This document shows positions 22,732 through 32,989 of a DNA stretch of 64,000 nt, one piece after another. Source of the DNA: Mangifera indica (Eukaryota; Streptophyta; Magnoliopsida; Sapindales; Anacardiaceae); assembly GCF_011075055.1 (NCBI RefSeq), contig NW_025401096.1:124001-188000 (forward strand). Direction: 5' to 3'. The position numbers and the translations under genes are program-made. The notes under the pieces were generated by a model that was not told the origin of the DNA, did not search any database, and worked only from the letters and a program-made list of their open reading frames with translations. Position 1 is the stretch's first letter. Every line of letters begins with the position of its first letter.

Positions 22732-23062
22732 AGCCACAATTGAAGCTCTGAAGATAAGGGATTGACTTGACTATTAGCCGTTACAAGAGATATTGATGCT
22801 GTTGTTAAGATTGCTTCATTTTAGGAATTCTAGGATATGGTAGACTTGGTTCAATTTGTTGAGAATAATTAGCATTGTTAGTTTCAATTGCTATTATAAA
22901 TAGGTAGCTACTGCTTTGTTAAAAGGGCAGAGAATTAATAAGCATTGTAAGGGGTTTTGTCCACACCACAAGTTGGATAAATTTAGTGAAAATAAGTACA
23001 TTCTTGTTTGATTCAGAACAAACAATCTTCGTTACATAGCATAGCCAGAATAAGTTCTATCA
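22683..23062 (+). repeat. 3' LTR of the gypsy element
   Basis: 380 bp, the same length as the 5' copy, with four substitutions and no indel. It starts inside the pol frame. The sequence just upstream, AGGGGCGGCAGA, is the only candidate polypurine tract and is interrupted by pyrimidines. Confidence 0.95.
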
Positions 23063-23722
23063 GATCAATATATGACCTAAAACAATTATCCAAACAATGG
23101 TACTTGAAATTTTAAAAGACTATAATATTTTATGACTTTAAAATGATCAATCAAGGCCATTGTGTTTATTTGAAAAAGTTCAATAACAAATTTGTAATTC
23201 TAGCTCTATACATAAATGATGTGTTAATAGTTGCATACAAATTGAAGTATATGATTGTCAATTAAAGATGGTTGTCTATGAATTTTGATATGAAGGATAT
23301 AAGTGAAACATATTACCTATTGGGTATTAAAATAAAAAATGATCATTTTAAAAAAATTTTAACTCTGTCACTAGAATATTATATTCAAAAGATTAGGGGT
23401 GTGCACAGTCCGGTTTGGTGCGATTTACAATATTTTTCAACCCAAATTGAAAAAAACGATTTGAAAAAATTTCAAACCAAACCAAACCATTTTAAATTAC
23501 AGACCAAACCAAACCAAACTGAAAATATACGGTTTGGTGCGGTTCGGTTTACGGTTCAAACAGAATAAAAAATATTCACTTTCAATTTTTCAAATTCAAG
23601 AAAAAATAAATGAATAATAACCATGATTAAAAGACATAATTAATGAAAAATGATCATCAATGTCTTCCATATGTGAAATTTAATAAAATTATAATAATAC
23701 TATCATAAACATAGTTGTTGTG

Positions 23723-23763
<41 letters not shown>

Positions 23764-24720
23764 GGTTTACGGTTTGGTTTGGTTTGAAAACCGTTCAAAC
23801 CGTAAACTGTTTTTTTTTTAATTTTTCAACTCAAACCAAACCATTTTATAATTCAAACCAAACCAAACCGTAATTTTCAAACTGTTCAATCTGGTTTTAC
23901 GGTTTGAACCAAATTATGCACACCCCTACAAAAGATTTTAAAATGATTCAATATGACAAACTATAAACTCATTGATAATCTTGTGTCAAAAGGCAAATGG
24001 TTAAGCCAAGAAATGTGTCCCAAAACTCAAATTGAAAGAAAAGAAATGTCAAAAGTATCTTATTAAAATGTCATTAGATGTCTTATGTATGTTATAGTGT
24101 GAACATGCACAGACATTTGTTTTGTTGTTGGGCTGGTTAGTCGAAATTAGTCAAATCCTGGAAAAGACTACTAAAAGGCTGTAAAAAGGATATTGAGATA
24201 TTTAAAAACACTATGGATTATTATTTGTGCTATCAAGGATTAAATTTGCGTTTGGTTGGCTAGTTAGATGTCAACTGGTGAGGTGATTTAGATAACACAA
24301 ATTCATTTTTGGTTATGCATTTTTACTCTAAAAGGGCGACATATCTTAGGAGTAGTAAAAAACAAACATGCACAGTCTTATCCAAAATAAAGGACCAGTA
24401 TATAGTTTGTTCGCTGATTGTGAAAGAAATTATTTGATTAAAAAGATTCTTTATAAATTTAGGTATACAGGATGATATTATTGGAGCAATAGATGTCCAT
24501 TGTCATAACAAGTTGAGATAGTTTTTACAAAAGATTTCAAATTTTATAATAGAACCAAATATATCGACATTAGATATAATTTTGTAAGGGATATCATTTC
24601 CAAAACAGACGTGTACAGTACATTTCTATGCATCATATGGTTGCTAATCCTTTAACCATATATGTTTCGAGATTTTTATATCTTGCATATGTTAATTCTC
24701 TTGGATTGCATAGATTATGG
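23063..24720 (+). pseudogene. Ty1/copia reverse transcriptase-RNase H relic, 3' part
   Basis: Continues the copia relic after the gypsy insertion: SIYDLKQLSKQWY, then LALYINDVLIVA (in place of the YVDD-type catalytic box), NFDMKDI and YYLLGIKI. After the hAT MITE (23394-23928) it resumes with KWLSQEMCPKTQIERKEM, RCLMYV, TDICFVVGLVSR and SNPGK, then RNase H-like remains to about 24720. Stops and frameshifts are numerous. No recognisable 3' LTR follows. Confidence 0.7.
23394..23928. mobile_element. hAT-type MITE with perfect TIRs
   Basis: This 535-bp element has perfect 12-bp terminal inverted repeats TAGGGGTGTGCA / TGCACACCCCTA and a perfect 8-bp target duplication CAAAAGAT (23386-23393 and 23929-23936). 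The 8-bp duplication and TAGGGGTG ends are typical of the hAT superfamily. It has no transposase. The interior is built of GGTTTGGT / ACCAAACC blocks in both orientations, so it folds back, and it holds an (AT)n run at about 23726-23758. It sits inside the copia relic, whose reading continues on either side. Confidence 0.9.
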
Positions 24721-25890
24721 TTGATAAGTTGTTAAGCATATTTATTGTACTTGTGATACAATGTCAAAAATCATGAATTCAACTTCATTTTGTTTTAAAT
24801 TGCATCTCGAAAATTTTTAGTGTTTCATTGTATACACATTGTTTTGTTTGAAAGTTCAACAAGATTATAATGACACACAAGTTATAGATAAACTTACTCA
24901 CATAAGCAACCGCCTTTGACACTGAAAAAGCGAGTAAAGATGAGACATATTTTTTTATGAAAGAATTATTAAACTCAAAATGTCACCTTAATGATTAGTT
25001 CAGATGAGGTCATGGATAGATATATTTGACAATGATCGTTTGGATTCCTTACATCCAAATAACTTGTGAATATCATATATGAATTCTTAATAAATACCTG
25101 CAAGTTTGAAGATGCTTAAGAATTCAAGTTATGCATTGGATATAGCAATTGATTTAGATCTACACAGTGTTGATGTATAACATTTATGGAAAATATACAC
25201 TATAGCATATGTTTCATACCATGTGTGCATAAGTCAACCAATAGAAGTAGTGAGTGAATGAATCTCTTTTTCTCACTGTGTGAGACTTTGTGATGTTTAT
25301 CTTATGTTGGTACATTTAAACTCTTTATTGTTGTTCAATATTTATTCTTAGTGTTTGCTATTTTAGCTTGATACCTATAATTATGTATGATTCAATCTAT
25401 AGAACATGACTATAAAATTAATTAAGTTTAAATTGAAAATTTCGAGCAGAAGAGAAAGACTTATGAATTACATGTATCCATTGGTCGGTCAATCTTGTTG
25501 ATCATATGAAAGATATGACTTGATCATGAATACATAAAAAGATAACACAATTATTTTTTGAAGGATTAGAAAAGCTTGTGTTATCAACTAAGTCTAGGTA
25601 TAGTGAGGCAAACATTTTATTATATTTTTCTATGTTAAAGTGACTATGTTATTCCTAACATATGTATAGTAATTGGCTCTCAAATACAGGTTACTTGTAA
25701 GGTCGCACGATATATTTGTAAATATAAAATATATTATTGTATGATATTTTTGTGTTTAAGTATTTAATTTAGATCATCCATCATGTGTGAGTTGGATATA
25801 TTAGATTTGATCCACTTATGATAGGTAGCCTAACCTATGGCCAATGTGTTACTTTACATTACCGTCCATAATAGTTAAGGGAGGTTAAGG
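24720..25890. other. Non-coding stretch after the copia relic
   Basis: I recognise no gene. It may include the degraded 3' end of the copia element; no LTR pair could be matched. Confidence 0.4.
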
Positions 25891-25894
25891 GCAA

Positions 25895-26165
25895 ATGAGA
25901 CATTGTCTAAAGTTCCAAAACTATCGCTCAACTCCCAATGCAGTAAACACACACAAAAACTAAAAACTTTCCTGCTTCTTCTCTCTAGCATTTTCACAGA
26001 AGAAATATCACACACAGAATTGATTTCTACAATGCATTGAAGCAAATTGGGTTCTAGAAATTTAATCATTAGGCTTTGAATCATCATCAATTTGCTCAAA
26101 TTATATTTCGGGTGTGTAAATTCAATCCTGTGTTGATTTTACAATAATTGGATTGAATTTCCAAT
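25895..26165 (+). repeat. Dispersed repeat, partner of 17045-17315
   Basis: Inverse-orientation copy of the segment at 17.0-17.3 kb; see that entry for shared blocks. Similarity fades after about 26165 and before about 25895. Confidence 0.55.
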
Positions 26166-26364
26166 CATTTTCATCAAATCACCTACCTCCACCCTTCAAC
26201 CTCAAATCAAAGTTTTCTTCAAAAGTGTGACAAGGTCTCGACAAGTGGCAATAACTGTTTGGCCTAAAAATGACTGAATTCAATGCCACTTGGAATGCAG
26301 AGATGAGAAGTAGAGGAGAAGTTAGGTGACTTTTAAAACTTAGGGGTTGTTTCCCTTAAGCTAA

Positions 26365-26820
26365 CGAGAGTTTACTTTATTAACCTATTTTTTATTATTA
26401 AAATTATTTTATTTGATTTATAAATAATAAAATATTATAATAATATTTTATTATTAATAGTGATGTGATAAGTAATATAAAAAATAATCTGATTACTAAC
26501 TTTATCTTATGTATTAAAATATTATCAATATATTTTTGAATTTATTACAATTTTATTTATTAATTTTTAAGACAAAAATACTTTCATTTTTAATTAATAT
26601 ATTATAAATAATATTTAAAAATAATTATATTCAATGTCATTTTAAGTAAAATAATATATTAATATTCTTTTATTACATCCAACTAAATACAATAATTATT
26701 TATATTTATCAAATTTTATCAAACATAATAATAATTTATATTAAATAATTTTTTAAATAATCTATATTTTTAATAATTTTTTATTTTTATAATAAAATAT
26801 TACCTAAATCAAGTATACCC
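26365..26820 (-). repeat. Family C A+T-rich element, copy 1
   Basis: Its reverse complement resembles 48580-49015. Shared blocks include TTTTTGTCT, AATTAATAAATAA, AGTAATCAGATTA and TAATAAAATATTA. It is non-coding and probably a MITE. Confidence 0.45.
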
Positions 26821-26829
26821 TTAGGGGTG

Positions 26830-28639
26830 AGAAATAGTCATTCAACCATGATTAAATAATAAATTCAAGGGGATAATTATAATGGAATTAAGCCACCGGC
26901 AAACAGAATCCTGACACCAAGTGGGTTATATTAATTTTTTTTGGGGAAAATGTTCTCTCTCATCAATTATTCTTTTGCTTTTTAGCTTTAATATCTTTTT
27001 AGCTTGGTATTCTCAATCTGTCCTAATCCGGTCCTTGTCCACATCCTTTTTGTTGTTTTGGGTTCAATAAAATTATTGGTAATTAGTATTAATTTATGTA
27101 TTAATAGTAATTAAATATTTTTTAATTATAAATAAAATAATATTTAATTATATAATAATACATAAATTAATACTTATTATCATTAATGCACAAATCAATA
27201 TTCTTTATTAATGTATGAAGTCTTGTTTTTATGTTATCTTCTGTACCATTACATTTACATTTTAATCTCTTCTCTTAATCATGATTATAGACAGACACAC
27301 TATAAAATGTAGGAGGCAGATTATGAAAACTTAGAATAAAAAAGGTAAAAATTAAAATGATCTTTTATATTATAAATAAAACTATATGTATTATCTATGA
27401 GTATTAATTTGTTAACATAATATTGTGTAGATGACATTATTAAAACTGACTTTCTGTAGTTCTCATGGGATTTTTGCCAACCTGATGGATCATTTAACTT
27501 TATTGAAAGAACTATCATATTGTAGCAAAGATTTTTTTTTTTTTTAGTAACTAAAATATATATTAACTAAACAAATGCAACCATAAGAGGTCATGGGAAA
27601 CAACTAAAGCTCATCCTACGAAGAACGACACTGAAACACACTCAAAAAGCACCTACAACGAACAAATGATTTTTATTTTATGTTCAAGACTCATTTTTAG
27701 TGAAATTCATAGATTTGACACCCATGAGACGATTACTCATTAGATCGTAATAAATTACATGATCAATGACCAGACATATCGCCTATATACAAGTTAGTTA
27801 TGTGTAGCTTTCACATTCAGAAATAGTTGGAAGAATACAATTTAATAATCACTATTATTCTCACAACCATCAATTATAATTGGATTGTAATTACTTTACC
27901 ATATCAAGAGCACACGATCTGTCGAAAATAATGAAAATTATCAAAATCCATTGTATTACAGATTTTGTATTCAATAACACATGTAACTTTAGTCTCTTCT
28001 CCGATAAATATAAGATTGTAAAGAAGCTTAAGGATGAATTTTTTTGCATTCATACTAGAATTTTCTCAATCCAATCAATAGCATATTTGTGAATTTAGGC
28101 TTTCAAGTAACAAACTAAAACGTGTTAAAAACTTTATACTATTCATAATTGTTTGCACTGAATTTCATCTATTCAATTTACTTCTCATTGCTCTAGTTTT
28201 GAAGTGTTTAAATAATCTGACCACTTCAAAATGCAATTGAATCAGTCAAATCTCATTGGGTTGTAGTTTAATTGTTGATTCACTTTGGGTCTAATGGACG
28301 TGTGGTCAATTCAATCCATTGAAGTTTTAAAATATTTAAGTTGTTGGATCACTTCAAATGATGGTTGAATCGATGCAATTCAACCGCCGATTTAATCTAG
28401 GTCCAATGCACAATTGCAAGGCAAGAAGAACACCATGTTATTCTAATTTTTATTTAATCTATTTTAAGATGAAAATATGAAAATTTTCAATAGACTATTG
28501 CAAGGCAGAGAATACACCACACTTGGTTACACAGTTTTAATTTTTATTTAATCCATTTTGCGATTAGGAAAATGAAAAATTTTGTAATTATTGGAACCGA
28601 CAATTGGGAGTTAATCACCATATCATCAAGTCACAAATC

Positions 28640-28640
<1 letters not shown>
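26830..28640. other. Non-coding stretch
   Basis: No gene. A weak A+T-rich palindrome lies at about 27080-27195. A run of T followed by AGTAACTAAAATATAT at about 27528-27560 could be the 3' tail of a short LINE-like fragment on the minus strand, but nothing else supports this. Confidence 0.4.

Positions 28641-28644
<4 letters not shown>

Positions 28645-28707
<63 letters not shown>
28645..28707. repeat. (AT)n microsatellite
   Basis: An uninterrupted TA dinucleotide run of about 60 bases, a self-complementary tract. Reading frames through it giving repeated Ile-Tyr are artefacts. Confidence 0.95.
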
Positions 28708-28712
<5 letters not shown>

Positions 28713-29086
28713 ATGTTGATGTCTCAATTTGACACGTCAAATAGGAAAAAAATCCAATTCGGACCATTCAACGGGTTGGTCAGAGTATGAAAATATTGCT
28801 TCATATTACAAAATTTACTAGCTAAAATGAAACTATAACATATTTTTATATACTTTTGATAATAATAAAAAAATAAAATAAAAAGTTAGTATAATTATAA
28901 AAGTAATATTATATATATAAACAAAATTTACTAATCTATTTATACAAACTGACTTAGCAATATATAATTAAACTTGATTTTAAAAAAAGAGAAAAAATAA
29001 ATCATCACACATCACTTAATTAGATACTATATTAATATATTAGTATGATTTATTTTTATATATAGTTTTATTCTTATTATAATAGA

Positions 29087-29880
29087 GGCCAAATAACTAT
29101 TTCTCATCTAAGTGTTGGTCAAATCTCAAAAATATACTCACGATAGTGAAAAAACCTAAACACCCGCTTATGGATTAACTACTATTAAAATTTTCAGTTA
29201 AATATAAAAGTAAAATCGTTATTTTATCTTTTGTACTAAAAATATATAATTTTATTTCATTTTTTCTGCTCAGGTATTGAAAAGTAACATTTCACCCTAT
29301 CTCAACTTTGAAAAAGTAATATTTCACCCCCAGAAACCTTTAGGGTTTTTTGCTCTCTGGTGACAGCGACGGCAACGACAACGACAATGGCGACTATGAC
29401 GGTGACGACCACCATTATCCTTCCTGCTTTCTACCACCACCAACGATGTCCCATGACAAAAAAAGAAGCTCTAGCAACATGAATCGAAGAGGGTTGTTGT
29501 GTTTTCCTCTAGCATCGGCTTTGATTTTTGTCGAATCAACTCCATAAGAAGCTTTCACATGCAAATCAATGGAAAACGAAGTCAGTACTAGAGGAAATAA
29601 CGATGACCCTCTTCGATTCGAACTATCGACGCTTCTTCCTCTTTAGTTCGTCACACCAACACTTTTTAAATTTTTAAAGGAATTTTAGAAAAGTTTAGAG
29701 TTTTGTTTGAAAATTTTAAATTTTAATATGCCCCTCAAAAGTTTCAAAAATCACAATTAAACCCCAAAAAATAAATAGAATGTAACAAATTAAAGGCATA
29801 AATGTTATATTAAAATTATTATGAGTATAAACATATTTTTTAAAATATAAGATAAATATGATGACTTCCAAAATAAGATA
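29087..29880. repeat. Family B element, left-end copy
   Basis: It starts GGCCAAATAACTATTTCTCA and has the same order of blocks as the copy at 27-540. Its centre (about 29350-29640) is a GC-richer block of GACAACGACAATGGCGAC type. It then shares the TTTTAATATGCCCCTCAAAAG block with the copy at 6.7 kb. The right inverted end is not recognisable. Confidence 0.5.
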
Positions 29881-29902
29881 GAGGAAATATATTCAAATGA
29901 CG

Positions 29903-30060
29903 TGTATTAGTTTTGAATACCCAATTAAGTATTCAAATAATATGTCATTATATAATTAGATGATTTTGAATTAAAAATAAAATAATAACCAATTACATGA
30001 TGATATATCATTTAGGTACCTAATTAAGTACTCAAAATTTAGTATCATAATATTTCTCTT
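29903..30060. repeat. Family A palindromic copy
   Basis: The core is AATATGTCATTATATAATTA ... CAATTACATGATGATATATC, with inverted flanks TTTTGAATACCCAATTAAG / CCTAATTAAGTACTCAAAA. Confidence 0.5.
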
Positions 30061-30069
30061 TTTTAAATC

Positions 30070-30930
30070 ATCTTTTTGGTGTTGAAAGTGTTAAAAAACA
30101 TTAGATGGATGTGGAAAAAACTATATGTGGTTTGAATGAGTTAGGCAAAGTGGTTGACCGAATTTCTTTTATAGAAGATGGTACCCCAAAAAGAAGAAGA
30201 AGAAGAAGATGCTCAGGCTTGTAGCATAGTAAGACTCATTCCAAATGAATATCAAATCAAATCAAGCAAATTTAAACTAAATTGATCTTGAATAAGTGTC
30301 ACTTCAAATTTGACCCAAACTGATTGAATAACTAGTTTAACATCGAACTTAACTATTAAACAATATCGTCATAGAAGAATAAGAAAAATCATTAATAAAG
30401 CAAGTTTTGATAAAATAACATCAATGAATGGTTGATCTTGAGTTAAATACCAATCCAAGCTCGATTTAACTCATATCATATCCACTCCTAATATCAAATA
30501 GTAAATTCATTATGGGAACAAACTAAAAGGTTTAAAATGAATAATATCTACTTTTGTCATATCGTGAATATTGCATTTTTGTCATATCGCAAGTATTGCA
30601 ATTCTTCTTGCTTTTCCTTTTCATATTTCTCAATTCTCTTTAAATCTATAATTCTATTTCAATTAATTAATTATATTTGTATTTTAAATATATATGTTTT
30701 TCATTCACATGATATAATTTCTCAATATTCCAATGAAATGAATTATATTTCATTTTAACAAAATATAAAAAATAGACTTTGTATTTGCAACCAAACTATG
30801 TACACTTAAAATGATAACTAAATTGAGTGTCAAAAATGATGAATCACTACGTGCTACGGTAATTTTTAATTAAGTATAAAATATTGTATAATCAAATGAT
30901 AGCATATCATTATTAGTATTCAAATTGGTT
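30070..30930. other. A+T-rich non-coding stretch
   Basis: No gene. A short (GAA)n run lies at about 30192-30210 and degenerate CAAGCTCGATTTAACTC-type repeat sequence at 30230-30480. Confidence 0.4.
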
Positions 30931-30939
30931 CAAGCTTTT

Positions 30940-31960
30940 TACATTTTTTAAAACCCAAATCAAGTTTTAATCTAGTCAAGGGTTCCATGTTTCTCAATTC
31001 AAGTGGTTAGACTGGTGGTCTAAATAAACTTTAAAATAATATTCAAAAAAAATTTTGCTATTTAATCATTAAATATAAATTTTGAATTAAAATCAATCAA
31101 AATTAATTTTAGTCTAAGACAACTTTCATTTGTAAGTTCAAATCTCAACAATTCCAAAATTTTGTTAGATAAAAACAATGTTTTAAAACCTAGATCAGGA
31201 TTTGACTCAATCAATGACCCAATCGATTAATTGTCTAAATAAATTTTAAAATAATATTCAAAACAAATTTATTATTTGATAATTATGTCAGTTTCCCTTC
31301 ATTTTGATAACTACCCTTATTATCATTTTTGTAACTGCTTAAAGTAGTTAATTGTTGAGTGGTGCGTAACTCCTTTCTTTTCATATTCTTTAGTTTACAT
31401 CCTTTCTTTATGATATGATGTATATTAAATCATCTTCAAGATCCCTAGGTGAATGATTTTAAAAAAAATATACATACATCATATTCTATAAAATTAGATA
31501 ATCTAAAAGACACAACATGCAAGCACGTTCCAGTGATATATTCTACAACAAATCATCTAACAATGACAGAAAGTTAGTATTTATATTCCGCAATTATAAA
31601 TATTTTGGTTTTTGTTTTGTATATTTGTGACTGTACATAGATAAAAATATTTATTTATATCCAACAAATTAAATATAATATCTATACTAAGATTAATCAA
31701 AATTAAATTTTGTCTAGTTCAACCTTCATTTTCAAGGTGATGGTTCAAATATCAACAATTAACAATTACATGTTTTTTTTCAAATAACCAATTCAATTTG
31801 GGTTTCATTTCCATAGCTAAAAACAATGTTTTAAAACCTAAACCGGGTTTTGACCCAGTCAAAAACCAATTGATGTATTGTTAAATGAAACTTTTAAATA
31901 ATATTTATAACAGTTTTTGTCTATTTTATATTATAATTAATCATAATTTAATTTAATTTA
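30940..31960. repeat. Repeated TTTTAAAACC...GACCCAGTC sequence, direct copies
   Basis: Blocks containing AACAATGTTTTAAAACCTA, then GGTTTTGACCCAGTCAA-like sequence, then TTTAAAATAATATTCA recur at about 30940-31060, 31165-31270 and 31825-31915. ATCAAAATTAATTTTAGTCT-like stretches lie between. This is probably one dispersed repeat family present in tandem or by partial duplication. It is non-coding. Confidence 0.4.
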
Positions 31961-32402
31961 ATGGTTACACATCTTAACATTAGTATATTAAAACCTGAAA
32001 CAGGTTTTTACCTAATCAAGACCTAGTCTGAGTCTTTTTCGGCCCGAAGTCGGATCAATGATTGTCTCCACGTTCAGCTCAGACCAGACTGTCCACGGTT
32101 CGGATGGACCGGTTCAATCGGTCAATCAAGTCCGGGTTTCACAACATAGGCCCAAAACTCCCTAACTCTTTTCAAACAAAGAAACAAATAGCCCGATGCC
32201 TCTGATTAGGTAAAAAACAAATTAACTGGGCTTTTAGGCCATTTCAATAACACTGCCCGATTGGGCTGTTAGGCCATCAAAATTTGTATCTTAGCCCAAC
32301 CCATAAATTGTGTCATTTTTGATATAACCCCCAAATGTTTCTTAAACGCCTTTGGGCCCTTCCAGGTTCTTCATGCCTTGTGTCACCACACTTTGCCTCG
32401 AC

Positions 32403-32410
32403 GATATAAA
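32403..32410 (+). promoter_or_regulatory. Candidate TATA box of the BAP-like gene
   Basis: GATATAAA followed by CCC lies 102-109 bases before the ATG, which would place transcription start near 32435-32440. The local base composition rises sharply in GC after this point. Confidence 0.4.
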
Positions 32411-32445
32411 CCCAAATATCTCACACTCATCTTTTTCATCGCCAA

Positions 32446-32502
32446 ATGAAAATCTCCTCCCGTACCGACCAAGAAACGCTCCGTTTTGCAGATCTATTCT
32501 AG
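32446..32502 (+). other. Upstream ORF of the BAP-like gene
   Basis: An ATG at 32446 opens an 18-codon frame that stops with TAG at 32500-32502, nine bases before the main ATG. The uATG has A at -3; the main start CCTCCATGGC has G at +4. If transcripts start upstream of 32446 this could lower translation of the main frame. Confidence 0.45.
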
Positions 32503-32511
32503 GTTTCCTCC

Positions 32512-32904
32512 ATGGCTCTCGAATGGGTTGTGCTCGGGTACACCGCGGCCGCAGAAGCGATCATGGTGCTTCTTCTCACCATCCCCGGCCTCGACGGCCT
32601 ACGCAGAGGACTTCTCGCGGTGACGCGTAATCTCCTGAAGCCGTTCCTTTCGGTGGTCCCGTTTTGTCTCTTTCTGCTTATGGATATCTACTGGAAGTAT
32701 GAGACGCGCCCGACGTGCGAGGAGGAATCATGTAGTCCGTCGGAACACTTGCGCCACCAGAAGTCCATCATGAAGAGTCAGCGCAACGCGCTCTTGATCG
32801 CGTCGGCTTTGCTGTTCTATTGGCTGCTGTATTCCGTCACGCATCTTGTGGAAAGGATCCAGCTGTTGAATCAGAGGATCGAGAGGCTCAAGAACAAGGA
32901 TTGA
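32512..32904 (+). CDS. Short plant BAP29/BAP31-like ER membrane protein
   Basis: A single-exon gene of 130 residues. It has three hydrophobic segments, at about 5-25, 42-60 and 94-114, which is the N-terminal three-helix arrangement of the BAP29/BAP31 family. A short charged helix follows (115-130; LVERIQLLNQRIERLKNKD) that may be a minimal coiled coil. Longer plant and animal members have an extended coiled-coil tail; this compact form of about 130 residues is also known in plants, so it is not judged truncated. Animal homologues are ER sorting and quality-control factors; the role of the short plant form is not established. The C-terminus is lysine-rich but does not fit the KKxx or KxKxx retrieval signal. 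The ATG is supported by good context and by the start of the family-like sequence (ALEWVVLGY). Confidence 0.82.
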   Translation: MALEWVVLGYTAAAEAIMVLLLTIPGLDGLRRGLLAVTRNLLKPFLSVVPFCLFLLMDIYWKYETRPTCEEESCSPSEHLRHQKSIMKSQRNALLIASALLFYWLLYSVTHLVERIQLLNQRIERLKNKD

Positions 32905-32989
32905 GTGATTAATTGAGGTTGTTTTCCTTTGTCTTTGCTTAAAAGTTACATTGAGGCTTTCAGATAAGCTCAGCGAATTCACTTTTATT

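Larger units (their letters stand above)
17845..23062 (+). mobile_element. Ty3/gypsy chromovirus-type LTR retrotransposon, Reina-like size
   Basis: The element is complete: two 380-bp LTRs (17845-18224, 22683-23062) beginning TGTTAG and ending TATCA, flanked by a perfect GATCA target duplication (17840-17844 and 23063-23067). A primer-binding site complementary to initiator tRNA-Met follows the 5' LTR. Domain order is Gag, protease, reverse transcriptase, RNase H, integrase, chromodomain, which defines a Ty3/gypsy chromovirus. The small LTRs and 5.2-kb total length fit the Reina lineage, though I cannot test that by phylogeny. LTRs differ at four sites only, so insertion was recent. The polyprotein is broken by one frameshift at the T-run ending near 20504. 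It is nested in the copia relic. Confidence 0.95.

Noticed and set aside
27520..27670. LINE 3' tail on the minus strand
   Set aside because: Only a T-run and a short A+T-rich motif support it; no LINE coding sequence or target duplication was found.
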